From: Candidatus Merdisoma merdipullorum
Lineage (GTDB): Bacteria; Bacillota; Clostridia; Lachnospirales; Lachnospiraceae
Reading direction: 5' to 3'
NCBI GenBank assembly: GCA_018715645.1
Contig: DVLE01000084.1
Coordinates: 1 to 64,000, forward strand
Length of the DNA: 64,000 nt
Part shown: piece after piece, positions 36,009-45,359 of the stretch
How the letters are laid out: each line of letters opens with the position of its first letter
Position numbering within the stretch: the stretch's first letter is position 1
Notes under the pieces: generated by a model
Told to the model about the DNA's origin: nothing
What the model saw: the letters and a program-made list of their open reading frames with translations, nothing else
Database searches by the model: none
Program-made: the position numbers and the translations under genes

Positions 36009-38315
36009 ATGGCAGATATGAAGATTGGCGTAAAAAACCGGGATATGGAAGTAAATCGGGATGACGAGAACGTAAAGGCCATGCAGGACTTTACGAGTCC
36101 GGATGTGCTTTACAAGGAGCTGATCAACAGTGTGCTTAAGTATCATCCGTCTACCGACATCAGCATGATTGAGAAGGCTTACCGGATCGCTTCTGAGGCC
36201 CATCAGGGGCAGATGCGCAAATCAGGCGAGCCGTATATCATTCATCCGCTCTGTGTGGCGATCATTCTGGCGGATCTGGAGCTTGACAAAGAGACGATAG
36301 TTGCGGGACTTCTGCATGACGCGGTGGAAGATACCGTGATGACGACGGACGAGATCGCTCAGGAGTTTGGCGACGAGGTGGCGCTTCTGGTGGACGGCGT
36401 CACAAAGCTGGGCCAGTTGTCCTATTCGGCGGATAAGATAGAGATCCAGGCGGAGAATCTGCGAAAGATGTTCCTTGCCATGGCGAAGGACATCCGCGTA
36501 ATTCTGATTAAGCTGGCCGACCGCCTTCACAATATGCGTACCCTTCAGTACATGAAGCCGGAGAAGCAGAAGGAGAAGGCCAGGGAGACCATGGACATCT
36601 ACGCGCCGATTGCGCAGAGGCTTGGTATCTCCAAAGTGAAAAATGAGCTGGATGATTTGTCTCTGAAGTATCTGGAACCGGAGGTTTACTATGACCTGAA
36701 GGAACAGATTTCAGAGAAGCGCAGCGTCCGGGAGGCCTTCGTTCAGAGTATTGTGGACGAGGTCAAGAAGCACATGGAAAATGCGGGAATTGAGGCCCAT
36801 GTGGACGGACGTGTAAAGCACTTTTTCAGCATCTATAAGAAAATGGTAAACCAGCATAAGACGCTGGATCAGATATACGATCTGTTCGCGGTCCGCATCA
36901 TCGTGGAGACGGTCAAGGACTGTTACGCGGCCCTGGGCGTGATCCATGAGATGTATAAGCCGATTCCGGGACGTTTTAAGGACTATATCGCGATGCCGAA
37001 GGCAAATATGTATCAGTCCCTTCATACGACGCTGATAGGTCCCAACGGCCAGCCTTTTGAGATTCAGATCCGGACTTATGAAATGCACAAGACCGCGGAA
37101 TACGGTATCGCGGCTCACTGGAAATATAAGGAGAGCAGCGACGGCAAGAAGCCCGTGGATCAGCAGGAAGCAGAGAAGATGACCTGGCTGCGTCAGATTC
37201 TGGAATGGCAGCGGGATATGTCTGACAACAGAGAGTTCATGAATCTGCTGAAAAGCGATTTGGACCTGTTTTCCGAAAGCGTCTACTGCTTTACGCCGAC
37301 GGGAGATGTGAAGACGCTTCCCAGCGGTTCTACCCCCATCGATTTCGCCTACAGCGTACACAGCGCCGTGGGCAACAGGATGATTGGCGCCAGGGTGAAT
37401 GGAAAGCTGGTGACGATCGACTATAAGATTCAAAACGGCGATCGGATTGAAATCATTACTTCTCAGAATTCCAGAGGACCGAGCCGTGACTGGCTGAATG
37501 TGGTAAAGAGTACCCAGGCCAAGAACAAGATCAATCAGTGGTTCAAGAACCAGTTTAAGGAAGAAAATATATTAAAGGGCAAGGAGATGCTTGCGCAGTA
37601 CTGCAAGCTGAAATCCATAAATATGCCCAGCGTCCTAAAGCCTGAGTATCAGAACGCGGTAATGCGTAAATATGGCTTTAAGGACTGGGATTCCGTGCTT
37701 GCGGCCATCGGTCATGGAGGCCTGAAGGAAGGTCAGGTCATCAACAAGATGGTGGAGGAGTACGAGAAGATCCACAAGAAAGAGATCACCGACGAAAAGG
37801 TTATGGAGGCGGTGACGGAGAATAAGAACAACAAGCTCAAGCTTGCCAAGTCCAAGAGCGGTATCGTTGTAAAGGGACTGACGGATGTGTCCGTGCGGTT
37901 TTCCAAGTGCTGCAACCCGGTTCCCGGCGACGAGATCGTAGGCTTTGTGACAAGGGGACGGGGCGTGTCCATTCACCGTACCGACTGCATCAATGTGATC
38001 AATCTGCAGGAGTCAGAGCGGCAAAGGCTCATCGACGCGGAGTGGCAGGATGTGGGCCAGTCGTCCTCCAAGGAAAAGTACGCCACGGAGATCAAGATTT
38101 ATGCCAATAACCGCACTGGTCTTCTGGTGGATATTTCCCGTATTTTCACAGAGCGGGGCATCGATATGACGAGCATGAACGTGAGGACCAGCAAGCAGGG
38201 AACCGCGACGATCTCCATCACCTTCGACATTGGAGGCAAAGAGGAGCTGCAGAGGATTGCGGAAAAGCTGTATCAGGTGGAGAGCGTACTGGATGTGGAG
38301 CGCGCCACAGGCTGA
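36009..38315 (+). CDS. relA: Bifunctional (p)ppGpp synthetase/hydrolase RelA/SpoT
   Basis: HD domain (GLLHDAVEDT), synthetase, TGS (VYCFTPTGDVKTLPSGSTPIDFAY) and ACT domains. Upstream GTG at 36000 is an alternative start. Confidence 0.95.
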   Translation: MADMKIGVKNRDMEVNRDDENVKAMQDFTSPDVLYKELINSVLKYHPSTDISMIEKAYRIASEAHQGQMRKSGEPYIIHPLCVAIILADLELDKETIVAGLLHDAVEDTVMTTDEIAQEFGDEVALLVDGVTKLGQLSYSADKIEIQAENLRKMFLAMAKDIRVILIKLADRLHNMRTLQYMKPEKQKEKARETMDIYAPIAQRLGISKVKNELDDLSLKYLEPEVYYDLKEQISEKRSVREAFVQSIVDEVKKHMENAGIEAHVDGRVKHFFSIYKKMVNQHKTLDQIYDLFAVRIIVETVKDCYAALGVIHEMYKPIPGRFKDYIAMPKANMYQSLHTTLIGPNGQPFEIQIRTYEMHKTAEYGIAAHWKYKESSDGKKPVDQQEAEKMTWLRQILEWQRDMSDNREFMNLLKSDLDLFSESVYCFTPTGDVKTLPSGSTPIDFAYSVHSAVGNRMIGARVNGKLVTIDYKIQNGDRIEIITSQNSRGPSRDWLNVVKSTQAKNKINQWFKNQFKEENILKGKEMLAQYCKLKSINMPSVLKPEYQNAVMRKYGFKDWDSVLAAIGHGGLKEGQVINKMVEEYEKIHKKEITDEKVMEAVTENKNNKLKLAKSKSGIVVKGLTDVSVRFSKCCNPVPGDEIVGFVTRGRGVSIHRTDCINVINLQESERQRLIDAEWQDVGQSSSKEKYATEIKIYANNRTGLLVDISRIFTERGIDMTSMNVRTSKQGTATISITFDIGGKEELQRIAEKLYQVESVLDVERATG

Positions 38316-38380
38316 CCGTGAGGCTGCGCGTTCTGTGAGGCGAGAAAAAGGCATACCCGGCGCGGCGGCAGGAGGTTGAT

Positions 38381-39013
38381 ATGAAAGTAGAGAGTATGGT
38401 TTTGGGCGCGGTGGCGACCAACTGCTATTTTTTGATAAATGAAGAAACGAAGGAGACCATCGTTGTGGATCCGGCTGACAGTCCGGATGTGATCCTGAAA
38501 AAAGCCGCGGACGAGGGGCTTGCGTTGAAAGCTGTGTTCCTGACTCACGGCCACGGCGATCACATCATGGCTGTACAGGCGCTGCGGGAAAGAACGGGAA
38601 TCCCGGTCTATGCCTGCAAAGCGGAGGAGGAGCTTTTGGCGGATCCGAACCGGAATCTGTCCGCGGCTCTCTTTGGAAAGCCGGTTTCTCTGAAGGCAGA
38701 TATGCTGATAGAGGATGGGAAAGAGCTTCTTGTGGCCGGAATGAAGTTCCAGATGCTTGCCACGCCGGGACATACGCCGGGCGGCTGCTGCTATTACAAT
38801 GAGGAGGCGGGTGTTCTGCTTTCCGGCGACACATTGTTCTGCGGCTCTGTGGGCCGGACGGATTTTCCGGGCGGAAGCATGGGAACGCTGGTGCGCTCCA
38901 TAGAGGAAAAGCTGATGACGCTTCCTGATGAAACCAGGGTTTATCCGGGCCACCAGGAGGAGACGACCATCGGCGCGGAGCGACGCTATAATCCATACTT
39001 AAGAGGCGTTTGA
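38381..39013 (+). CDS. MBL-fold metallo-hydrolase (glyoxalase II-like)
   Basis: THGHGDHI, GHTPGG, SGDTLF, PGHQEETTI. Confidence 0.93.
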   Translation: MKVESMVLGAVATNCYFLINEETKETIVVDPADSPDVILKKAADEGLALKAVFLTHGHGDHIMAVQALRERTGIPVYACKAEEELLADPNRNLSAALFGKPVSLKADMLIEDGKELLVAGMKFQMLATPGHTPGGCCYYNEEAGVLLSGDTLFCGSVGRTDFPGGSMGTLVRSIEEKLMTLPDETRVYPGHQEETTIGAERRYNPYLRGV

Positions 39014-39014
39014 T

Positions 39015-40481
39015 ATGATTGAGGTTAAGATAAATGACGAGAGCTTCGCGTACGACATCCATTCCCTGATTCAGGCGTTCTATCCGGGAGTGGAGGTGCA
39101 AGTCCGTCAGAAGGACACATTTACAGAAGACACGCCCCTGAAAATGGAGGCGTCTGTGGATGATAAGGAAATCAGCTTTTCCCTCTGGGAAGACGGGGCC
39201 TTTCAGCGGAAAGGCCATATTTATGTACAGGATGCGGACAGAAAGGCAGTCAAAAATCAGCTTAAGAAGCTGCTGTACCGGGAGCTGTGCGCTTTTACCG
39301 GGAAGACGCTGCCCTGGGGGACGCTGACAGGGATCCGCCCCGTAAAGATTCCGATGGCGATGCTGGAGGAGGGCAAATCAAATCTTGAGATCGCCCGCTA
39401 TATGTGGGAGACCTACGACTGCAGCAAGGAAAAGGCTGCCCTCGCTATCTCCATTGCAAACCAGGAGAGGGAGGTCTTAAAGGGACTCGATTACGAAAAC
39501 GGATACAGCCTCTATGTGGGGATTCCCTTCTGTCCAAGCATCTGTCTGTACTGTTCTTTTTCCTCCTCCCCCATCAAGCTCTGGGAAAAGCGGATTGAGG
39601 ACTATCTGGAAGCCCTCTTTTTGGAGCTTGCTTTTCTGGGAAGGGCTTATGCGGGACGAAAGCTGAATACTGTGTATGTGGGCGGCGGCACGCCTACGAC
39701 GCTGAACGCTTCTCAGCTTGACAGGCTGCTGTCCTGCATTGAGGAAAATTTTGATCTTCGTTATCTGCGGGAGCTGACCGTGGAAGCCGGACGTCCCGAC
39801 AGTGTAACGCCTGAAAAGCTGCGCGCCCTGAAGGCGCACCGGGTGACGAGGATTTCTGTGAATCCTCAGACGATGAATCAGAAAACCCTGGATCTGATAG
39901 GAAGAAAGCATACGACGGAACAGACGAAGGAAGCCTTTCACATGGCAAGAGAGGAAGGCTTTGACAATATCAATATGGACCTGATCGTAGGACTGCCGGG
40001 CGAGGGGATCGAGGACGTGCGCCACACAATGGAGGAGCTGCGTCTTCTTGATCCGGACAGCATCACCGTCCATTCTCTGGCGGTCAAGAGAGCTGCGAGG
40101 CTGAAGCTTTTTCGGGATACCTACGAAGAAATGGGATTCCAGAACAGCCAGGAGATCATGGATCTCACTTACCGGTACTGTGTGGAGCAGGGCGCTTATC
40201 CCTATTACCTGTACCGTCAGAAAAATATGGCAGGCAACTTTGAAAATGTGGGCTACGCCAAGGTTGACAAAGCGGGAATTTACAATATACTGATTATGGA
40301 AGAAAAACAGACGATTCTGGCTGCAGGAGCAGGAGGATCTTCCAAATTTGTCTTTGCCGCCGATCACATTGAGCGTGTGGAGAACGTCAAGGATGTGACG
40401 CAGTATATCGGCCGTATCGACGAGATGATCGGGCGCAAACGAAGCTTTATGGAAGCCCATGGTCTTTGGAAAGAGAGTTAG
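39015..40481 (+). CDS. hemZ: Oxygen-independent coproporphyrinogen dehydrogenase-like HemZ
   Basis: GIPFCPSICLYCSF radical SAM motif, VGGGTPTTL, N-terminal extension typical of HemZ. Confidence 0.88.
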   Translation: MIEVKINDESFAYDIHSLIQAFYPGVEVQVRQKDTFTEDTPLKMEASVDDKEISFSLWEDGAFQRKGHIYVQDADRKAVKNQLKKLLYRELCAFTGKTLPWGTLTGIRPVKIPMAMLEEGKSNLEIARYMWETYDCSKEKAALAISIANQEREVLKGLDYENGYSLYVGIPFCPSICLYCSFSSSPIKLWEKRIEDYLEALFLELAFLGRAYAGRKLNTVYVGGGTPTTLNASQLDRLLSCIEENFDLRYLRELTVEAGRPDSVTPEKLRALKAHRVTRISVNPQTMNQKTLDLIGRKHTTEQTKEAFHMAREEGFDNINMDLIVGLPGEGIEDVRHTMEELRLLDPDSITVHSLAVKRAARLKLFRDTYEEMGFQNSQEIMDLTYRYCVEQGAYPYYLYRQKNMAGNFENVGYAKVDKAGIYNILIMEEKQTILAAGAGGSSKFVFAADHIERVENVKDVTQYIGRIDEMIGRKRSFMEAHGLWKES

Positions 40482-40489
40482 AGGCAGGA

Positions 40490-41098
40490 ATGGACAAAGC
40501 GACACCCCTTTCCTTTTTTGAGGAGGATATTACAGAAGAAATCAATCATGGAATCCGGGTAAGCAACCTGGCTTATTATGTGGCGAAAAGTCTGGGACTT
40601 TATGAAAACCAATGTCATGCCCTGGCCGTGGCGGGCATGGTCCATGATATAGGAAAGCTGCGGGTGTCCGCCTATCTGTATGGACGTCATGAGGACACAC
40701 TGAAGATAGAGGAAATGAAATACGTGCGGATGCACCCAAGACTGGGCTACGAGCTGTTGATGCGCCATGACTATTCAGATTTTATCGTGGAAAGCATTTT
40801 GTATCACCATGAGAATTACGACGGCTCAGGATACCCGGAGAACCTGGCAGGACCGCAGATTCCCCTGGGAGCGAGAATCCTGAGAGTCTGCGACGTGTAT
40901 GCGGCCCTGACGTCGGATCGCCCTTACCGAAAGGCATTTGATCCGGAGACAGCCGTGGAACTGATGATTGAGGAAGTAAAAAATTTTGATATGAAAGTAT
41001 TTCTGGCCTTCCAGAGAACGATTCACGAGGAGGAACTTCAGCAGAAATGGGAGATTCCGCATATGAAGGTTAGGATTACAGAGGAGGAGACGATATGA
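40490..41098 (+). CDS. HD-GYP-like phosphohydrolase
   Basis: [41 protein letters not shown]. Likely ATG 40490. Confidence 0.88.
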   Translation: MDKATPLSFFEEDITEEINHGIRVSNLAYYVAKSLGLYENQCHALAVAGMVHDIGKLRVSAYLYGRHEDTLKIEEMKYVRMHPRLGYELLMRHDYSDFIVESILYHHENYDGSGYPENLAGPQIPLGARILRVCDVYAALTSDRPYRKAFDPETAVELMIEEVKNFDMKVFLAFQRTIHEEELQQKWEIPHMKVRITEEETI

Positions 41099-42336
41099 TT
41101 ACACAGGCTCCAAGAGGAGTGGAAGACTGGTACGGCGAGCGGATGTACAGGCGCGCCTGGGTGGAACGTCAGGCGAGAGAACTGGCCCGCACCTACAATA
41201 TGACAGAGATCATTACGCCGATGTTTGAGCATACGGTCCTGTTTCAGAGAGGCGTAGGCGAGACCACGGACGTGGTTCAGAAGGAGATGTATACCTTCAC
41301 GGACAAAGGAGACAGAAGCATTACGCTGAAGCCGGAAGGCACGGCGGGAACCATGCGCGCTTATCTGGAGCATAATATGTACGCCAATCCGGCGCCTACG
41401 AAGCTTTACTACGTGACGCAGGCGTTCCGGTATGAGAAGCCCCAGAGTGGGCGTCTCCGCCAGCATCACCAGTTCGGCGTGGAGTTTGTGGGCTCTAAGA
41501 GTCCTCTGGCGGAAGTGGAAGTGATTTCCCTGGCAGCTGCCCTTATCCGGAAGCTGGGACTGAAAGATATAAAGCTTCATATCAACAGCATCGGCTGTCC
41601 GAACTGCAAGAAGGATTACAATGACGCCCTGCTTGCCTATCTGAGAAAGCATGAGGAACACTTATGCCCTACTTGCCGGGAAAGGATGCAGAAGAATCCC
41701 ATGCGCGTCATCGACTGCAAGGTTCCGGAGTGTAAGGAGATTATCAAGGACGCGCCCCGGACCATCGATTATTTGGACGAGGAGTGCCGCACGCATTTCG
41801 AGGAGCTTCAGAAGCTTCTGACCGAGCTGGAGATACCGTTTGAGGTGGATACGGGAATTGTCCGCGGTCTGGACTATTATACGAAGACTGTGTTTGAGTT
41901 TGTGAACTCCGAAGGCTTCACCCTCTGCGGAGGAGGACGTTACGACGGGCTGATCCATGAGATCGACGAGAAGCACGACATTCCCTCCGTGGGCTTTGGT
42001 ATGGGAATCGAAAGAATTCTCTATTTCCTGGAAAAAGAGGGAGTAGAGCTTCCTGCTATGGAGACGCCGGATCTCTATGTGGGAATCCTGGGCGCCGACG
42101 CAAGAGCGAAAGCGTATAAGCTGGTAAATGAGATCCGCGGTCACGGCCTGATCGTGGAGACGGATTACATGGACAGAAGCGTCAAGGCGCAGATGAAGTA
42201 TGCCAATAAGATTGGAGCCAAGAAGGTTGTGATTATCGGCGCGGACGAGCTTGAAAAAGGAACCGTCCAGGTAAAAGATATGGCGACCGGAGAGCAGACG
42301 GAGGCCAGACTTTCAGAGCTTGCGAGCCTGTTCTGA
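41095..42336 (+). CDS. hisS: Histidyl-tRNA synthetase
   Basis: [35 protein letters not shown]. Confidence 0.96.
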   Translation: MITQAPRGVEDWYGERMYRRAWVERQARELARTYNMTEIITPMFEHTVLFQRGVGETTDVVQKEMYTFTDKGDRSITLKPEGTAGTMRAYLEHNMYANPAPTKLYYVTQAFRYEKPQSGRLRQHHQFGVEFVGSKSPLAEVEVISLAAALIRKLGLKDIKLHINSIGCPNCKKDYNDALLAYLRKHEEHLCPTCRERMQKNPMRVIDCKVPECKEIIKDAPRTIDYLDEECRTHFEELQKLLTELEIPFEVDTGIVRGLDYYTKTVFEFVNSEGFTLCGGGRYDGLIHEIDEKHDIPSVGFGMGIERILYFLEKEGVELPAMETPDLYVGILGADARAKAYKLVNEIRGHGLIVETDYMDRSVKAQMKYANKIGAKKVVIIGADELEKGTVQVKDMATGEQTEARLSELASLF

Positions 42337-42380
42337 TGTCTGTGGTGTCCGTGTCAGATAGAATTAGGAGGAGAAAAGAG

Positions 42381-44147
42381 ATGTTTCAGTCAAGAACACA
42401 TACCTGCAATGAGCTTCGGCTCTCGGACGCAGGAAAGACCGTGACCATCGTAGGATGGTATGAGAACCTGCGTAAAGTCAGCAAGAACCTGGGATTTCTG
42501 ATTCTGCGCGATTTTTATGGAACCACCCAGGCCGTTATTGAAACGGAAGAAATGATGGCGAGGCTGTCAGGCGTAAATACAGAATCCACGCTGTCTATCA
42601 CAGGCGTGGTGCGCGAGCGTTCCAGCAAGAATCCGGCTCTGCCTACCGGAGTGATCGAGGTAGTTCCCACCGACATCCAGGTGCTTGGACGCTGCCGTTA
42701 CAATGAGCTGCCTTTTGAGATCAACCGCTCCAAGGAAGCGGACGAGAACACGAGATTGAAATACCGTTATCTGGATCTGCGGAATCCTGCGGTTAAGGAT
42801 CGCATCATCCTGCGCTGCAACGTGGTGGCGGAGCTTCGCAGGAGTATGACGGAGCATGGCTTCCTGGAGATTACCACACCGATTCTGACCTGTTCCTCTC
42901 CGGAGGGCGCGAGAGATTATCTGGTACCGTCCAGAAATCATCCGGGCAAGTTTTACGCTCTGCCCCAGGCGCCGCAGCAGTTTAAGCAGCTTTTGATGAC
43001 GTCAGGTTTTGACCGTTATTTCCAGATTGCTCCCTGCTTCCGCGACGAGGATGCGAGAGCGGACCGTTCTCCGGGAGAGTTTTATCAGCTTGATATGGAG
43101 ATGGCGTTCGCAAGCCAGGAGGATGTCTTTGCAGTTCTGGAGGACGTGCTTCCCCCGATCTTTGCGAAATATGGCGTCTATAAGACGGCGTCCAGTGCGC
43201 CCTTTAAGCGTATCTCTTATCATGACGCTATGGAGATTTACGGCTCCGACAAGCCGGATCTGAGAATTGACCTGACGCTTCAGGATGCCACGAAGGTCAT
43301 GGAAGGCTGCGGTTTCGGCCCGTTTGAGGGACAGACGGTCAAGGCTGTGGTATTCAGTGATTTTAAGGCAACCCGCAAAGTGATTGACAAGATCTGCGCC
43401 GACGTGGAGGTGCAGACCGGAAATAAAGCCTTCTGGTTCCGTCTCGATGAAAACGGCGAGCTGGTGGGCGGTATCTCGAAATTCCTGGCGGATCGGAAGG
43501 AAGCTGTGATCGAAGCTCTGTCCTTGAAGCCCGGTGATTTTGTAGGACTGGCAGCAGGAAAGAAGCTGGCTGCGCAGAAGACAGCAGGCGTGCTTCGCAA
43601 GGTCCTTGGCAATACGGTGGAAGGCCATATGAACAAGGAGTGCTATGAGTTCTGCTGGATCGTAGACTTCCCGATGTATGAGATCGGAGAGGAGTCCGGT
43701 CAGCTTGAGTTCTGCCACAATCCGTTCTCGATGCCCCAGGGAGGCATGAAGGATCTGCTGGAAAAGGATCCGCTGGACATCTACGCATATCAGTACGATC
43801 TGGTCTGCAACGGCGTAGAGCTGTCCTCCGGAGCTGTTCGTAACCACGATCCGGAGATTATGGTGAAGGCTTTTGAGATCGTAGGACTGGGCGAGGAGGA
43901 TGTGAAGGCTAAGTTCCCCGCCATGTACAACGCATTCTGCTATGGAGCTCCGCCTCACGCAGGCATCGCTCCGGGCGTGGACCGTATGGTTATGCTCATC
44001 GCAGGCGAGGAGAGCATTCGTGAGATCATCCCGTTCCCGATGAACAAGACGGCTCAGGATGTCATGATGGGCGCTCCGGCGGAGGTAGATCCCCAGCAGC
44101 TCAAAGACGTGCATATTCAGGTAGTCATGCCGCAGGCCAATAGCTGA
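42381..44147 (+). CDS. aspS: Aspartyl-tRNA synthetase
   Basis: RTHTCNELRLSDAGKTVTIVGWY, FRDEDARADRSPGEFYQLDMEM, GIAPGVDRMVMLI; ATG 42381 after TTAGGAGGAG. Confidence 0.95.
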   Translation: MFQSRTHTCNELRLSDAGKTVTIVGWYENLRKVSKNLGFLILRDFYGTTQAVIETEEMMARLSGVNTESTLSITGVVRERSSKNPALPTGVIEVVPTDIQVLGRCRYNELPFEINRSKEADENTRLKYRYLDLRNPAVKDRIILRCNVVAELRRSMTEHGFLEITTPILTCSSPEGARDYLVPSRNHPGKFYALPQAPQQFKQLLMTSGFDRYFQIAPCFRDEDARADRSPGEFYQLDMEMAFASQEDVFAVLEDVLPPIFAKYGVYKTASSAPFKRISYHDAMEIYGSDKPDLRIDLTLQDATKVMEGCGFGPFEGQTVKAVVFSDFKATRKVIDKICADVEVQTGNKAFWFRLDENGELVGGISKFLADRKEAVIEALSLKPGDFVGLAAGKKLAAQKTAGVLRKVLGNTVEGHMNKECYEFCWIVDFPMYEIGEESGQLEFCHNPFSMPQGGMKDLLEKDPLDIYAYQYDLVCNGVELSSGAVRNHDPEIMVKAFEIVGLGEEDVKAKFPAMYNAFCYGAPPHAGIAPGVDRMVMLIAGEESIREIIPFPMNKTAQDVMMGAPAEVDPQQLKDVHIQVVMPQANS

Positions 44148-44164
44148 CACTGATTCAGAAAAAA

Positions 44165-44200
44165 TATCGCCCCATCATCAGCTTCGATGATGGGGCGATA
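44165..44200. terminator. Bidirectional terminator between aspS and the convergent small gene
   Basis: tatcgccccatcatc-agcttc-gatgatggggcgata, perfect 15-bp stem flanked by A-run and CTTTAA. Confidence 0.85.
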
Positions 44201-44202
44201 CT

Positions 44203-44451
44203 TTAATCCAATCGCTCGCCGCAATTATGACAGATGCTCTGCGACGCCCAACGAAAATTCAACAACTTTTTACAGTGCGGACATCGTAAGAAGATGAACC
44301 CAAAAACAAGATCACCGATCAAAAGAAACGTCGCGCCGGCAATGATTTCCCGCCGGACAAAGGCTAAGGCGGGAATATTGGATAAGAGGCATAGGCCTAT
44401 TCCCACGACGGCAATTCCGTTGAGTATATTTCTGCATTTCCTTGGCTTCAT
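44203..44451 (-). CDS. Small membrane protein with C-terminal zinc ribbon
   Basis: Two hydrophobic segments, then RCPHCKKLLNFRWASQSICHNCGERLD. Confidence 0.7.
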   Translation of the reverse strand: MKPRKCRNILNGIAVVGIGLCLLSNIPALAFVRREIIAGATFLLIGDLVFGFIFLRCPHCKKLLNFRWASQSICHNCGERLD

Positions 44452-44710
44452 TTCAACCTCCAGCGCAATACGGATTCTATGTTCTTTTCTCTGTTTGCCC
44501 TTATCAATTAAGGTACCCTTGTCAATTTAGAATAGAATACACTGGTATTGTTAAAAATAGCGTGGCGGCAATGTAAAATATTTGTAAATAAGGCTTTGTT
44601 TTAAACCTGTTCCAGCCATTGTTTGATAAAGTAAAGGGCGCTGCCGATGGCAGGAGCCAGAGGACCATGCTGTCCTGCGGCCATTACTTTTTGAAGTAAT
44701 CAGCCCCGGC

Positions 44711-45022
44711 CTACGGATAAAAAGCCAGAAATCGCGGATAGTATCCGTAGAAATGAGCTTTAGTCTACGGATAAAAAAGCCGGAAATCGCGTGTTGCATC
44801 CGTAGAAATCGACACCAGCCTACGGATAGAAAACCGAAAATCCCAGATTGTATCCGTAGAAATCGACACCAGCCTACGGATAAAAAGCCGGAAATCCCCG
44901 ATAGCATCCGTAGAAATAGGCCTTAGTCTACGGATAAAAAAGCCGGAAATCGCGTGTTGCATCCGTAGAAATGGGCCTTAGTCTACGGATAGAAAGCCGA
45001 AAATCCCCGATAGTATCCGTAG
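44711..45022 (+). repeat. Tandem palindromic repeat array B: 6 units, 54-55 nt period
   Basis: CTACGGAT at 44711, 44765, 44820, 44874, 44928, 44983, each closed by ATCCGTAG; last stem ends 45022. Confidence 0.95.
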
Positions 45023-45089
45023 TCCACTGGAAATGGAATGGCTTAAGCTTCTATTTTGCAGAAGGATAGGCGGAACCACCAATAAAAAA

Positions 45090-45106
45090 AGTATACTTTG
45101 TATACT
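45090..45106. promoter_or_regulatory. Operator-like perfect palindrome
   Basis: AGTATAC-TTT-GTATACT. Confidence 0.45.
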
Positions 45107-45359
45107 GACACTATGCCTTCAGCAGAGAAAACATCTCCGGATACAAAGCGTTCATCTCCTCCAGGAAAGCAAAAGACAGCCATCGCCGCCCAAGGTCAGA
45201 ATGATATGCGCGCAGCCGCACTTTTTGAAGCCGTTGAATGCTCTGTATATCATAAGCTGACAGGCCTCTCCAATTCCCTATTGCATTGGTATTGGAGGGG
45301 CCTGTAAAATATAATAATAAAGATATTTTACGGCCAATTACAGAGTAAGGAGAGATTCT

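Noticed and set aside
43002-44150. 382-aa minus-strand ORF antisense to aspS
   Set aside because: Fully antisense to a well-supported aspS and lacking recognisable motifs.
44551-44962. Minus-strand ORFs 44551-44907 and 44765-44962 with repetitive FxIRRL…ISTD sequence
   Set aside because: They are translations of the non-coding 54/55-nt palindromic repeat; the 55-nt steps break frame and no convincing RBS was seen.
44711-45022. Possible CRISPR array (regular ~54-nt repeats)
   Set aside because: The candidate 'spacers' are not unique: unit interiors and linkers are conserved or near-identical between units. Repeats are hairpins with wider conservation, and no cas genes are present.
45111-45300. 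Minus-strand reading frame (…LSAYDIQSIQRLQKVRLRAYHSDLGRRWLSFAFLEEMNALYPEMFSLLKA) as a real or decayed gene
   Set aside because: It is the tail of an ORF mostly antisense to the FGGY kinase; it looks somewhat protein-like but cannot be supported without a search.
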